Source of the DNA: Knoellia subterranea KCTC 19937
Lineage (GTDB): Bacteria; Actinomycetota; Actinomycetes; Actinomycetales; Dermatophilaceae
Reading direction: 5' to 3'
Assembly: GCF_000768685.1 (NCBI RefSeq)
Contig: NZ_AVPK01000003.1
Coordinates: 291,890-355,889 of the forward strand
Length of the DNA: 64,000 nt
The position numbers and the translations under genes were made by a program. How positions within the stretch are numbered: position 1 is the stretch's first letter; every line of letters begins with the position of its first letter. Below, piece by piece: positions 35,507 through 44,466 of this stretch. The notes under the pieces were generated by a model that made no database searches, was not told the origin of the DNA, and worked only from the letters and a program-made list of their open reading frames with translations.

Positions 35507-38425
35507 TCAGGAGCGCACGAGCTGTCCGACCCGGCCGATGGCGAGGTCGACGTCCCAGTCCGGCGGGGGAGCGGTGCGGTCGACGGACACCACCGCCTCG
35601 GCCACCATGGCCGCCAGCGCCGGGGGCAGCTCCTGACCGGAGGAAGCCAGGAGGAAGTCACCGAGCCCGAGCAGCTCCCCGGCCCGCTCGGCGTCCGAAC
35701 CGGCCAGCGCACAGCCCGCGCCGCACGCGGCCTCACCGACGGTGCCGGGGGCCGTCGCCGGGTGCGGACCCGACAGCGACCTGCGGAACCACCCGAGGGC
35801 CTCGTCGGTCCGGCCGACGAGCAGCGCCGACCACCCGGCGTTGACGGCTGTGGCGGTGGTCGGTTCGATGCCGAAGCGCTCGCGTGCGTCCTGTGCTGCC
35901 GCGGTGAGGAGGTCGAGCGATTCGGCCGGCTGTCCGGCGTCGAGCAGGGCGAGGGCCACCTTCGGCACCACCGTGACGGAGTGGACCGCCGACCGGATCA
36001 GGCCGATGCGCGCGAGGGCGTCGTGCGCCCCTCGGACGGCCGCGTCGGTCTCGCCCGCGGCGGCGTCGACGACTGCCCGCGTCGCGATGATCTCCGGGAG
36101 CAGGCTCGTCCCGGCTGCCGCGACCCGCCGTCCCTCGTCGAGGTGGGCGCGCGCCGCGTCCAGATCCCCGGAGACGTATGCCGTGATCGCACCCAACAGG
36201 GCCAACATCCCCATCCATTCCGGGTCGCCGACCAGGACCCGACTGAGCCGGTCGTGGTGCGTGGGGCTCCAGTCCGGCTCGAGGCGGAACGCGCCACGAC
36301 AGATCTCGAGGCGGGCCCGTTGGCGCTCCGACAGACCGGGTCGGGCGAGCACGATCGCGGTCCAGTGCAGGCCGATCCCACTGGCCTCGACGAACTGCCA
36401 CCGACGGCACAGCGCCAGCGCGATGTCGCCGGCCGCGCGGTCGTCGCCCACCTCGAGGGCGTTCGCCAGAGCCTCCATGTGGTCCTCGTGGGTCCGGCCG
36501 ACGTGCTCGACGAGTTGGTCGGACAGAGCGGCGTCGCGCCACACCCCGGCAAACCATCGGCGGTGCAGGCGTCGGGTTCGCTCGACCTCCTCGGACCGCT
36601 CCAGTTCGTCGAGGGCCAGGTCGCGCACCGTGCGCAGCATCAGGAACGAGAGGCGCTCCGGCTCCCGCACCACGCGAATCAGGTTGTGCCGAGCCAGTTC
36701 TCGCACGGCATGACCCGCATCGCGCACGCCGTCACCGATCACCGCCTCCGCCGCAGCGACGGTGAACGGCCCCGCAAAGACACCGAGCCGCCGCAGGACC
36801 ACGCGGGCATCGGGTCCCAACCGTCCGATGCCCCAGTCGAGCGCCTCACGCAGGGAGCGATGGCGCTCGTCCCGCCCGTGGTCGACCGAGGTGATGTCGA
36901 GGGCGTGCGCCGCAACGTCCCGCAACGACGCGAGGGGGGCGGACCCAGCGGCGCCGGCGATGAGCTCGAGCGCCAACGGCAGCCCATCGAGCCGTCGCGC
37001 GACCTGAGCGATCATCCGCAGGTCTGCCTCGGCGACGTGGTCGGCGTCGGGCAGGTCGCCCCGGTCGACGAGGTGCTGGGTGAGGAGTTGCACCGCGGGC
37101 GCCTCGCGCAACGCCTGCAGTGGACCTGCGGGGTCGGCCGTCGGCAGGGGATCGACGACGATCACCTGCTCGCCCACGACGGAGAGTTGCACGCGTGAGG
37201 TGACGACCAGCCGCACCCCGGGACAGTGGGCGAGGACGAGGGCGATGAGCTCGGCGACCGAACCCAGGACCCACTCGGCTTCGTCCACGAGGATCGTCGC
37301 CGTCGACGTCCGCAGCGTCGCGAGCAGTGCCGCGACCGGGTCGTCGCCTGTGAGGGACAGCCCCGAGGCGAGGGCGACATCGGCGGCCAGATCGTCGATC
37401 GGGAGGCCCGCATGGGCTCCGAGCGCGACGTGGGCCACCTCGACCGTCGGCATGAGCGCTCGCCCCACCTCCCCGAGCAGTCGGGACTTGCCGACCCCGC
37501 CCGGGCCGGTGAGGGTGACGAGACGTCGACCCGACTCGAGGGCATCGAGGACCGTGCGCACCTCGGCGGCCCGGCCCACTGTCAACGACGTCGCCGCGGG
37601 GATCTGGCGACCGGGGTGGAGTGCGACGAGGCGCGGGCCTGGCGGCGTTGTTGGGTTGCGGTCCAGCGACGGGTCCTGCTGGAGGACGCGGGCGTGCAAC
37701 TCCCGGATCGTCGGCCCGGGCTGCACGCCGAGCTCGTCGCGCAGCGCGCGGCGGAGCGTGTCGTGGACGTCCAGGGCTTCGCCCTGTCCGAGAATCCGGT
37801 ATGCCGCTCGCATGGCGAGGGCGGCCGCCTCCTCATCGAGGGGGTTGGCGAGGAGGAGGGACTGGGCGAGGTCGCGGGCGGCAGTGTCCGATTCCCGTTC
37901 GCCGAGGCCGAGCATCAGGTGGCACAGGTCGGCGCTCGCCTTCCGCCGCAGGTCCTCGAGGCGGGTGCGTTCGGCGACGACGAGGTGGTCCGCGACGCCT
38001 TCGTAGGCCCGCTCGCCGTGCCACAACCCCAACCCTTCCCGGAGGGAGGCGATGGCCTCGTGCGCGTTCGGCGCCTTGTCGGGTGAGGCGCCCGCACCGA
38101 CGTTCGCGCCCGCCCTCGCGACGAGGTCCGCGAAGACGTCGGCGTCCGTGCTGACGTCCGCGGGCACGGCATAGCCGAGGTCTCCGCTCACCACGAGGTC
38201 GGCGCTCGTCTGGCGTCGGAGCCTCGCCACGGCAGTATGGAGGGCCGTCGCCGTCAGGCCGAGTGCCTCGTCACCCCAGACGAGGTCGAGGAGGGTCTCG
38301 CTGGCCACCGCCGTCCCCCGACGCGCCACCAGGACGGCGAGGAGGTCGCGCGACCGAGGGCCGCGGGGCGTGACGACCCCGGCGTCGACCTCGGCCCGAA
38401 GGGGCCCGAGCACCCCAACCCGCAC
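35507..38425 (-). CDS. SARP/AfsR-like transcriptional regulator (BTAD, NB-ARC-type ATPase, TPR region)
   Basis: A 972-residue regulator. Residues 1-95: winged helix of OmpR/SARP type (VRVGVLGPLRAEV, RSRDLLAVLVARRG, LLDLVWG). 96-245: bacterial transcriptional activation domain (LREGLGLWHGERAYEGVAD, LDEEAAALAMRAAY). About 270-560: ATPase with Walker A TGPGGVGKSRLL and a downstream LVDEAEW and RLDGLPLALELIAG as in NB-ARC proteins. The rest is TPR-like. SARPs activate secondary metabolism or stress genes. Start: GTG 38425 gives the usual N-terminus; an upstream frame to 38836 is low-quality and overlaps the GNAT gene. No biosynthetic cluster is adjacent. Confidence 0.87.
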   Translation of the reverse strand: MRVGVLGPLRAEVDAGVVTPRGPRSRDLLAVLVARRGTAVASETLLDLVWGDEALGLTATALHTAVARLRRQTSADLVVSGDLGYAVPADVSTDADVFADLVARAGANVGAGASPDKAPNAHEAIASLREGLGLWHGERAYEGVADHLVVAERTRLEDLRRKASADLCHLMLGLGERESDTAARDLAQSLLLANPLDEEAAALAMRAAYRILGQGEALDVHDTLRRALRDELGVQPGPTIRELHARVLQQDPSLDRNPTTPPGPRLVALHPGRQIPAATSLTVGRAAEVRTVLDALESGRRLVTLTGPGGVGKSRLLGEVGRALMPTVEVAHVALGAHAGLPIDDLAADVALASGLSLTGDDPVAALLATLRTSTATILVDEAEWVLGSVAELIALVLAHCPGVRLVVTSRVQLSVVGEQVIVVDPLPTADPAGPLQALREAPAVQLLTQHLVDRGDLPDADHVAEADLRMIAQVARRLDGLPLALELIAGAAGSAPLASLRDVAAHALDITSVDHGRDERHRSLREALDWGIGRLGPDARVVLRRLGVFAGPFTVAAAEAVIGDGVRDAGHAVRELARHNLIRVVREPERLSFLMLRTVRDLALDELERSEEVERTRRLHRRWFAGVWRDAALSDQLVEHVGRTHEDHMEALANALEVGDDRAAGDIALALCRRWQFVEASGIGLHWTAIVLARPGLSERQRARLEICRGAFRLEPDWSPTHHDRLSRVLVGDPEWMGMLALLGAITAYVSGDLDAARAHLDEGRRVAAAGTSLLPEIIATRAVVDAAAGETDAAVRGAHDALARIGLIRSAVHSVTVVPKVALALLDAGQPAESLDLLTAAAQDARERFGIEPTTATAVNAGWSALLVGRTDEALGWFRRSLSGPHPATAPGTVGEAACGAGCALAGSDAERAGELLGLGDFLLASSGQELPPALAAMVAEAVVSVDRTAPPPDWDVDLAIGRVGQLVRS

Positions 38426-38934
38426 CGGCCCATGCAACCACACGTGTGCGCCTCCACGGCCTCGGTCAGGGAAAGCCGGAACGGTGCCTCGGCATCGCGC
38501 GGGGGAGCGGCGCCGAGACGTCGCAGCCAGGCGATGACGGGCCGGTTGTCCGGGTGCACGTGGGCATGGATCTCCCGGGCGCCGGCGCTGCGGGCCTCGT
38601 GCGTGACCCGCTCGAGGAGCCGCTTCCCGATGCCCTGCCCCTGCACGCAGTCCGCCACCTCGACGGCGACCTCCACGGCCAGTGGATCGTCCGCGAGCCG
38701 GATCCAGCGCGCCAGCCCCACCGGGCGTCCGTCGACCCGGGCCACGAAGACCTCGTGCCGTCCCGGTGACACCTCCGACAGGCGAGCGGCCATCGACGCG
38801 GTGAGACGCGGCATACCGGTGTGGAATCGCAACCACACCGAGGCGGGAGACAGCTGGCCGAAGACCTCGTGGACGGTGCGGGTGTCTCCGCGGGCGAGGG
38901 CGTCGATCATCACGGGGCGAGTCGTCGTCGTCAT
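38254..38934 (-). CDS. GNAT-family acetyltransferase
   Basis: GCN5-type acetyltransferase starting MTTTTRPVMIDALARGDTRTV; the acetyl-CoA loop is VADCVQGQGIGKRLL (Q-x-x-G-x-G), preceded by VEVAVEV and followed by HVHPDNRPVIAWLRRLGA. Protein-like sequence ends near FRLSLTEAVEAH (about 38455); the frame then stays open another 200 bases over the start of the SARP gene, giving a 226-codon frame whose last third looks out-of-frame. A stop lost by an indel, or a real overlap, would both explain this. Substrate unknown. Confidence 0.72.
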   Translation of the reverse strand: MTTTTRPVMIDALARGDTRTVHEVFGQLSPASVWLRFHTGMPRLTASMAARLSEVSPGRHEVFVARVDGRPVGLARWIRLADDPLAVEVAVEVADCVQGQGIGKRLLERVTHEARSAGAREIHAHVHPDNRPVIAWLRRLGAAPPRDAEAPFRLSLTEAVEAHTCGCMGRCGLGCSGPFGPRSTPGSSRPAALGRATSSPSWWRVGGRRWPARPSSTSSGVTRHSA

Positions 38935-39030
38935 GACCGCGAGGGTGGCGAGGTGACCTGTCGTCGACCTGTCGCGACCGGGACAGGTGTCGCCGAACCG
39001 GACACCCGCCACCCGTCGCGCAATGACAGG

Positions 39031-39801
39031 ATGACGACCATGCAGATCGACAAGACCTCCGCCATCGTCACCGGCGGTGCCTCCGGCCTCGGCGCCGCGA
39101 CGGCGGCCGCCCTCGCCGCCAAGGGTGCCCACGTGTACGCGCTGGACCTCCAGCAGAGCATCGAGCAGGCCCCGCAGGTGGACGGCGTCACCTACGTCCC
39201 GACCGATGTCACCGACGAGGAGCAGGTGCGCGCAGCCGTGCAGCAGGCCAGCGCCGACGCCGAGGCGCCGCTGCGCATCGTCGTCAACTGCGCCGGCATC
39301 GGCCCGAGCGCCCGCATCCTCGGCAAGAAGGGCGTCCATGACCTCGCCCTCTATCGCAAGATCATCGAGATCAACCTGATCGGCTCGTTCACGGTCCTCG
39401 CCATCGCCGCCGAGGCCATCGCGACCACCGAGGCCGACGAGCATGGCCAGCGCGGCGTCGTCATCAACACGGCGAGCATCGCCGCGTTCGATGGTCAGGT
39501 TGGCCAGGCGGCCTACAGCTCGTCCAAGGGCGGCATCGTCGGCCTTACGCTCCCGGCGGCACGCGACCTCGGTCAGTACGGCATCCGCGTCTGCACCATC
39601 GCCCCCGGCATCGTCGAGACGCCGATGCTCGCGACGGTCGCCGAGGAGTTCCGTGCGGCCCTTGCCGCCGGTGTGCCGTTCCCGCAGCGCCTCGCGCGCC
39701 CGGACGAGTACGCCCAGCTCGCGCTCTCGATCATCGACCACGACTACCTCAACGGCGAGACGATCCGCATGGACGGCGCCCTCCGGATGGCCCCGCGCTG
39801 A
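39031..39801 (+). CDS. Short-chain dehydrogenase, 3-hydroxyacyl-CoA dehydrogenase type II-like
   Basis: A 256-residue SDR. Cofactor motif TGGASGLG (about residues 13-20), NCAGI after strand 4, catalytic Ser in NTASIAAFDGQ, YSSSK (Tyr/Lys) and PG(I)VETPM. The stretch ALDLQQ suggests NAD preference because an acidic residue ends beta-2. Overall it resembles the HSD17B10 group that oxidises 3-hydroxyacyl-CoA. ATG 39031 (or 39040) starts it. The beta-lactamase-like gene follows 11 bases later. Confidence 0.87.
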   Translation: MTTMQIDKTSAIVTGGASGLGAATAAALAAKGAHVYALDLQQSIEQAPQVDGVTYVPTDVTDEEQVRAAVQQASADAEAPLRIVVNCAGIGPSARILGKKGVHDLALYRKIIEINLIGSFTVLAIAAEAIATTEADEHGQRGVVINTASIAAFDGQVGQAAYSSSKGGIVGLTLPAARDLGQYGIRVCTIAPGIVETPMLATVAEEFRAALAAGVPFPQRLARPDEYAQLALSIIDHDYLNGETIRMDGALRMAPR

Positions 39802-39812
39802 CGCTGCAACCC

Positions 39813-40673
39813 ATGACGTTGCACCTCGAGCTGCTGCCCGAGGTCGACTGGTCCGTCCGGATCGTCGACCTCGGCAGCGGCTCGATTCTGTTCTCCCACA
39901 ACGAGAACCAGCTCCTGTCGACGGCGAGCATCGGCAAGGTCTTCGCCCTCATCGAGCTGGCCGAGCGCCTGCGCGACGGCACCTTGGCGCTCGACCAACC
40001 GCTCGACCGGCGTCGGGTCACTCCGGTCGCCGACTCGGGGCTGTGGCAGCACCTGACCACCGACGTGTTGCCCCTCACCGACGTCGCAGCCCTCGTGGGT
40101 TCCGTCAGCGACAACTGGGCGACGAACGTCCTCATCGATCTCCTCGGCCTCGACGCCATCCGTGCGCGTGCGCGTGAGTGGGCACCCGGTGGGTCCGACC
40201 TCGTCGACGTCGTCCGCGGCCTGCGCGGCCCCGACGACCCTCCTCACCTCAGCCTCGGCTGCGCCGCCGACCTCACGACCGTGCTCGCGCGGCTCTGGGC
40301 CGACCGAGCCACCCCCGACGCCACGGGCAGTCGCGTCCTGGCCTGGCTCGCCCCCGGCATGGACCTCTCGATGGTCGCCTCCGCGTGGCACCAGGACCCG
40401 CTCTCGCACGCGGAGGAGTACGCCGGCCCGATCCTCACCCACAAGACCGGCACCAACCTCGGCGTCCGCGCCGACATCGGCATCATCGACAGCGCCGCCA
40501 ACAACGTCGCCAACGGAGCCGCCCACAGCAGCACCGGCGCCGACACCACAAGCCGCGCCGCGGCATACGCCGTCCTCGCGAACTGGACCGAGAACCCACC
40601 CGGACACCGCCGCGACGAGGTGATGGACGCCCTCCACACCATCGGCCGGACCCTGCGTGCGCACCTCGCGTGA
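39813..40673 (+). CDS. Class A beta-lactamase-like serine hydrolase without signal peptide
   Basis: A 286-residue protein with the three class A signatures: S39-I-G-K42 (SxxK), S99-D-N101 (SDN) and K211-T-G213. The Glu166 region of true class A enzymes is not obvious. There is no N-terminal signal: the start MTLHLELLPEVDWSVRI is already the first beta strand, so the product should be cytosolic, unlike resistance beta-lactamases. Such proteins may act on other amides or esters. It lies in a compact run SDR, this gene, methyltransferase, metal receptor, with gaps of 9-12 bases, suggesting one transcript. Confidence 0.8.
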   Translation: MTLHLELLPEVDWSVRIVDLGSGSILFSHNENQLLSTASIGKVFALIELAERLRDGTLALDQPLDRRRVTPVADSGLWQHLTTDVLPLTDVAALVGSVSDNWATNVLIDLLGLDAIRARAREWAPGGSDLVDVVRGLRGPDDPPHLSLGCAADLTTVLARLWADRATPDATGSRVLAWLAPGMDLSMVASAWHQDPLSHAEEYAGPILTHKTGTNLGVRADIGIIDSAANNVANGAAHSSTGADTTSRAAAYAVLANWTENPPGHRRDEVMDALHTIGRTLRAHLA

Positions 40674-40685
40674 CAGGCTGACCGC

Positions 40686-41339
40686 ATGAGCGAGCACGGC
40701 CACACCCACTCCCACTTCGATGACGCGGCCGCGACGTGGGACGACGACCCCGCCAAGGTCGAACGCGCCCGCGCCACCGCCGCCCTCCTGCGCGGTGCCC
40801 TCGGCCTCGACGGCACCGAACGTGTCCTCGAGATCGGCGGCGGCACCGGCCAGCTCAGCCTCGCGCTCGCCGACGCGGTCGCGTCCGTCGTCATCACCGA
40901 CGCCTCCACCGGCATGGTCGACGTCGCCCGCGCCAACATCGAGCGCGCTGGGCTCGCCGACCGGCTCACGGCGGAGCGCCTCGACCTGCTCGCCGACTCT
41001 GCCCCTGAGGGCACGTTCGACGGTGTCTGGTCCCAGCTCGCGATGCATCACGTCCATGAGCTCGACGCGCTGCTCACCCGCGTCCGCGCTCTCCTCGCTC
41101 CCGGTGGCTGGCTCGCCGTCATCGAGCTGGACGACGACCGCGCCCACGCCTTCCACGCCAGTCACACGGACTTCGACGGACACCATGGTTTCGATCGTGA
41201 ATCGTTCGCAGATCGGTTGCGCGCCAACGGTTTCCGCGATGTCACGGTCCGTGATGCCGGCTCCGTCGAGAAGGAACTTGGTGGCGACGACCAGGGCCGC
41301 GGGACATTCGGCATGTTCCTCGCGATCGCGCACGCCTGA
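40686..41339 (+). CDS. Class I SAM-dependent methyltransferase
   Basis: A 217-residue methyltransferase: FDDAAATWDDDPAKVERA at the N-terminus, SAM-binding motif I VLEIGGGTGQLSLALA, acidic end of beta-2 VITDASTGMVDVA, motif II GTFDGVWSQLAMHHV and motif III LLAPGGWLAVIELD. The His-rich start (MSEHGHTHSHF) is unusual and could bind metal. Close to ubiquinone/menaquinone and small-molecule methyltransferases; substrate unknown. Confidence 0.85.
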   Translation: MSEHGHTHSHFDDAAATWDDDPAKVERARATAALLRGALGLDGTERVLEIGGGTGQLSLALADAVASVVITDASTGMVDVARANIERAGLADRLTAERLDLLADSAPEGTFDGVWSQLAMHHVHELDALLTRVRALLAPGGWLAVIELDDDRAHAFHASHTDFDGHHGFDRESFADRLRANGFRDVTVRDAGSVEKELGGDDQGRGTFGMFLAIAHA

Positions 41340-41348
41340 CTACCGCTC

Positions 41349-42119
41349 ATGTCCCGCACGCTGCGCGACGACCTCGGTCACGACGTCGTCCTTCCAGACC
41401 ATCCCGTATGCCGGGTGGTCTCGCTCGTGCCCTCCCTCACCGAGGCGGTGGCCGCGACCGCACCCGACGCGCTGGTCGGTGCCACGGACTGGTGCACTCA
41501 CCCGGCGGACCTCGACGTGGCCCGGGTGCGTGGCACGAAGAACCCCGACCGTGCCGCCATCGCCTCCCTCACGCCCGACCTCGTCATCGCCAACAAGGAG
41601 GAGAACCGCGAACTGGACGTGCGCCGGATGCGCGAGACCGGCATTCCCGTCTGGGTGACCGATATCGAGACGGTGCCGCAGGCGCTCACGTCGATGCGTC
41701 GACTCCTCGTCGAGGCCTGCGGCTGGGACGAGCCGGAGTGGCTCACCGAGGCGGCGGCGCTCTGGGCCGGTGACGTGCCCGAGCCGCGGGCGCGTGTTGT
41801 CGTCCCGATCTGGCGCGACCCGTGGATGGTCGTCGGGAGGCCGACCTTCACCGCCGACCTCCTGGCCCGGCTCGGGCTCGAGGTGACCACGGCAGGGGAG
41901 GAGGGTCGGTATCCGCACGTCGACCTCGCCGCCCTCGACGCAGCCGGTGCCGACCTTGTGCTCCTGCCCGACGAGCCCTACGTCTTCACTGCGGAGGATG
42001 GGCCAGAAGCGTTCTCCGCCACCGCAACTCGCCTCGTGAACGGCCGGTTGATCACGTGGTACGGCCCGTCCCTCGTCGACGCCCGCCATGCATTGGCTGG
42101 CCTCGCCGACGGGAACTGA
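41349..42119 (+). CDS. Helical backbone metal receptor (BtuF-like), cytosolic
   Basis: A 256-residue protein of the TroA/BtuF fold: CRVVSLVPSLTEAVAA near the N-terminus, GATDWCTHPADL, PDLVIANKEENRELDV, then a long linking helix and the second lobe with GRPTFTADLLARLG and LLPDEPYVF. Extracytoplasmic members bind corrinoids or iron-siderophores, but this one has no signal peptide or lipobox and no ABC transporter nearby, so it probably acts in the cytosol. It is the last gene of the short run from 39031. Confidence 0.82.
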   Translation: MSRTLRDDLGHDVVLPDHPVCRVVSLVPSLTEAVAATAPDALVGATDWCTHPADLDVARVRGTKNPDRAAIASLTPDLVIANKEENRELDVRRMRETGIPVWVTDIETVPQALTSMRRLLVEACGWDEPEWLTEAAALWAGDVPEPRARVVVPIWRDPWMVVGRPTFTADLLARLGLEVTTAGEEGRYPHVDLAALDAAGADLVLLPDEPYVFTAEDGPEAFSATATRLVNGRLITWYGPSLVDARHALAGLADGN

Positions 42120-42148
42120 CCCGGCGGGCGTGTGGCGGGGTTGGGGCG

Positions 42149-42727
42149 TCAGTCCGAGTAGAGGACCTTGAAGCGCTCGCACACGACGGGCATGTCGCGG
42201 ATGAACCCGTGGTCGTGCGTCGCGTGCTCGGTGAAGAAGCGCTCGTGCACCTCACGCCAGTGCTCCAGCGACCGGTCGCCCTCACCTTCGAGGAACGCGT
42301 GCTCCTCGCTCACCTCGTCGAACGGGACGAGGTCAACCTCGGTTGTCTCGATGAGTGCCCGCGGTCGGCCCTCGCCGTCGAGGATGATGCTCAACGTGCC
42401 CGGCTCGGGGAGGGTCTCGTCCTCGGCCTCGTAGTCCCACACCGCGCTCGCCGTCGCGGTCTTGGTGCCCTCGAGGACCAGCGCCAGCAGCTCGTCGTTG
42501 TGCTCGGGCGTGGCACCGAAACCCCAGGCCGGCGGCGGCACGGAGTCGAGGGGCGTCGGGCCGAAGTAGGTCGGCACCGCGTTGAGCTTGGCGTAGTGGC
42601 GGGCCGTATCCCAGAACTCGTGCACGGCCGCGTCGACCTCGGCGGTGTCGACCTCGCTCGCGTCGGCCTCCGGCTCGGGTCCGTCCGGGAGGTGGTCGTC
42701 GGCGGGCACGTCGTTGGGCTCGGTCAT
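42149..42727 (-). CDS. ASCH domain protein
   Basis: A 192-residue protein. The first 40 residues are acidic and probably disordered; then EFWDTARHYAKLN, the ASCH core around LALVLEGTKTATASAVWDYEAEDETLPEPG (GxKxxT-type nucleic-acid-binding motif), LIETTEVDLVPFDEVSEEHAFLEGEGDRSLEHWREVH and a C-terminal VCERFKVLY. ASCH proteins resemble PUA domains and some hydrolyse modified nucleosides. It is convergent with the metal receptor gene, 29 bases apart. Confidence 0.87.
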   Translation of the reverse strand: MTEPNDVPADDHLPDGPEPEADASEVDTAEVDAAVHEFWDTARHYAKLNAVPTYFGPTPLDSVPPPAWGFGATPEHNDELLALVLEGTKTATASAVWDYEAEDETLPEPGTLSIILDGEGRPRALIETTEVDLVPFDEVSEEHAFLEGEGDRSLEHWREVHERFFTEHATHDHGFIRDMPVVCERFKVLYSD

Positions 42728-42776
42728 GTGCCAAGACTGCCATTCACACGACGCGCCTCCCGGCGAGACTGGCCCC

Positions 42777-43820
42777 GTGAAGGCCGTCGTCTATGCCGCC
42801 ATTGATCAGCTCCCTGTCGTGCAGGAGGTGCCCGAACCGGTCTGCCCACCGGATGGTGCCGTTATCGCCGTGCGAGCAACGGGGGTGTGCCGGTCGGATT
42901 GGCACGCCTGGAAGGGGCACGACCCGGTCGACCTGCCGCACATCCCCGGGCACGAGTTCGCCGGCGTGGTCGTCGAGGTCGGGGCCGACGTGACCGGTTG
43001 GCACGTGGGCGACCGCGTCACGGCGCCCTTCGTGTGTGGGTGCGGGGTGTGCGAGTACTGCCTGGCCGGGGACGCCCAGGTGTGTCCGGATCAGACCCAG
43101 CCCGGGTTCACCGGCCCCGGATCGTTCGCCGAAAGGGTCGCGATCCGCGCCGCCGACACGAACCTCGTCGCCCTGCCCGACTCGATCGATTTCGTGACGG
43201 CTGCCTCGCTGGGGTGTCGGTTCGCGACGGCGTTCCGCGCCCTCACCGTCCACGGCCGGCTCCGCCGCGGAGACTGGTTGGCCGTCCACGGCTGCGGCGG
43301 AGTCGGGCTGTCCGCGGTGATGATCGGCGCGGCGCTCGGAGCCCGGGTCGTGGCCCTCGACATCTCCCCGGCGGCCCTGGACAAGGCCCGCGAACTCGGC
43401 GCTGACCACGTCATCGACGCCTCGACCGAACCCGACGCGGCAGCGGCCGTCCGCGACCTGACCGGTGGCGGAGCGCACGTCTCGCTCGACGCTCTCGGCC
43501 ATCCCTGGACCGCGGCCGCCTCCGTCGCCTCACTGCGCCGACGCGGCCGCCACGTCCAGGTCGGCCTCCTCCTCGGGCCGGACGCGGCCGCACCCCTGCC
43601 GCTGGACCGGGTCATCGCCCACGAGCTCGAGGTCCACGGCTCCCACGGCATGGCGGCCCACGAGTACCCCGCAATGCTGGCCCTCATCGAGGACGGAACG
43701 CTCCGTCCCGAGCTGCTCATCGGGCGCGAGCTCACCCTCGACGAGGCCGGTCAGGCGCTCGCGGACATGGACCGTCCCGCGGCCACGCCGGGGCTCTCGG
43801 TCGTTCGCATCCGCGGGTGA
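42777..43820 (+). CDS. Zinc-dependent alcohol dehydrogenase
   Basis: A 347-residue medium-chain dehydrogenase. Catalytic zinc region GVCRSDWHAWKGHDPVDLPHIPGHEFAGVV (Cys, then GHE), structural zinc cysteines in CGCGVCEYCLAGDAQVC, and the NAD-binding GCGGVGLSAVMIGAALGARVVALDI with Asp at the end of beta-2 (NAD preference). Substrate unknown; the closest feel is to alcohol/acetoin-type dehydrogenases. GTG start at 42777, divergent from the ASCH gene. Confidence 0.88.
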   Translation: MKAVVYAAIDQLPVVQEVPEPVCPPDGAVIAVRATGVCRSDWHAWKGHDPVDLPHIPGHEFAGVVVEVGADVTGWHVGDRVTAPFVCGCGVCEYCLAGDAQVCPDQTQPGFTGPGSFAERVAIRAADTNLVALPDSIDFVTAASLGCRFATAFRALTVHGRLRRGDWLAVHGCGGVGLSAVMIGAALGARVVALDISPAALDKARELGADHVIDASTEPDAAAAVRDLTGGGAHVSLDALGHPWTAAASVASLRRRGRHVQVGLLLGPDAAAPLPLDRVIAHELEVHGSHGMAAHEYPAMLALIEDGTLRPELLIGRELTLDEAGQALADMDRPAATPGLSVVRIRG

Positions 43821-43960
43821 GCGGACGGCATACCGGCGTCTGATCGGTCGGCCACACGCCCGTGACGGCGGCCTCGTCGGGGGCGGATTTCGTTCCCGCC
43901 CCGGTGTCCGTGTAGCATTCCCGACGCACTCAGGCCGGGTCGTGAACCGGGTCTGAAGAC

Positions 43961-44033
43961 GCCCCCTTAGCTCAGTCGGCAGAGCGTTTCCATGGTAAGG
44001 AAAAGGTCGTCGGTTCGATTCCGACAGGGGGCT
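43961..44033 (+). tRNA. tRNA-Thr (GGT)
   Basis: A 73-base cloverleaf. Acceptor GCCCCCT pairs with AGGGGGC; D arm TAGCTCAGTCGGCAGAGC; anticodon stem TTTCC/GGAAA around loop ATGGTAA, giving anticodon GGT; T arm GTCGG-TTCGATT-CCGAC; discriminator T. CCA is not encoded. Confidence 0.95.
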
Positions 44034-44077
44034 CTGGTCAAGGTCATCGCCACCGTGTGGTGGCCTCCGACCCCCAA

Positions 44078-44151
44078 GGCGGGGTAGCTCAGCTGGTTAG
44101 AGCGCACGACTCATAATCGTGAGGTCGCGGGATCGAGCCCCGCTCCCGCTA
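44078..44151 (+). tRNA. tRNA-Met (CAT)
   Basis: A 74-base cloverleaf 44 bases after tRNA-Thr. Anticodon loop CTCATAA between ACGA and TCGT gives CAT; T arm GCGGG-ATCGAGC-CCCGC. The acceptor stem contains two G-T wobbles (first and seventh pairs). The D loop AGCTGGTTA and ordinary anticodon stem without three G-C pairs favour an elongator. CCA not encoded. Confidence 0.93.
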
Positions 44152-44161
44152 CTCAGCGCGA

Positions 44162-44191
44162 TTTCGGGGAATACCCGAGGTTGCGTATTCT
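44162..44191 (+). promoter_or_regulatory. Candidate rpmG promoter
   Basis: TTTCGG (44162-44167) and TATTCT (44186-44191) are separated by 18 bases, in the 123-bp gap between tRNA-Met and rpmG. The match to sigma-70-type boxes is moderate in the first hexamer and good in the second. Confidence 0.35.
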
Positions 44192-44274
44192 GTTGTGCTG
44201 GCGTCGCACCCTTCACCTGTGGAGCGACACAGTCACACTTCACACGATCCACTTTTCGAGAGCAGGTTGCCCCG

Positions 44275-44442
44275 ATGGCCAAGGCCACTGACGTCCGCCC
44301 CAAGATCACCCTGGCGTGCACGGAGTGCAAGGAGCGCAACTACATCACCAAGAAGAACCGTCGGAACGACCCCGACCGTCTCGAGCTGGCGAAGTTCTGC
44401 CCCCGCTGCAAGAAGCACACCGAGCACCGCGAGACCCGCTGA
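44275..44442 (+). CDS. rpmG: 50S ribosomal protein L33
   Basis: A 55-residue ribosomal protein: [31 protein letters not shown] and [18 protein letters not shown]. Both CxxC pairs are present, so it is the zinc-binding (C+) form. Context tRNA-Thr, tRNA-Met, rpmG, hadA/hadB-like, murB is the conserved actinobacterial arrangement. A strong terminator hairpin follows. Confidence 0.97.
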   Translation: MAKATDVRPKITLACTECKERNYITKKNRRNDPDRLELAKFCPRCKKHTEHRETR

Positions 44443-44466
44443 TCCAGCGACTCGCACGCTGAGCTT

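Noticed and set aside
35480..37198. Long + strand open frame of about 570 codons
   Set aside because: Antisense to the SARP regulator, with no recognisable motif and biased composition.
39813..40673. Beta-lactam resistance gene
   Set aside because: Active-site motifs fit, but absence of an export signal and the metabolic context make resistance unlikely.
43961..44151. tRNA genes as an island attachment site
   Set aside because: No integrase and no repeated 3' tRNA fragment is seen nearby, and the following rpmG-murB order is core.
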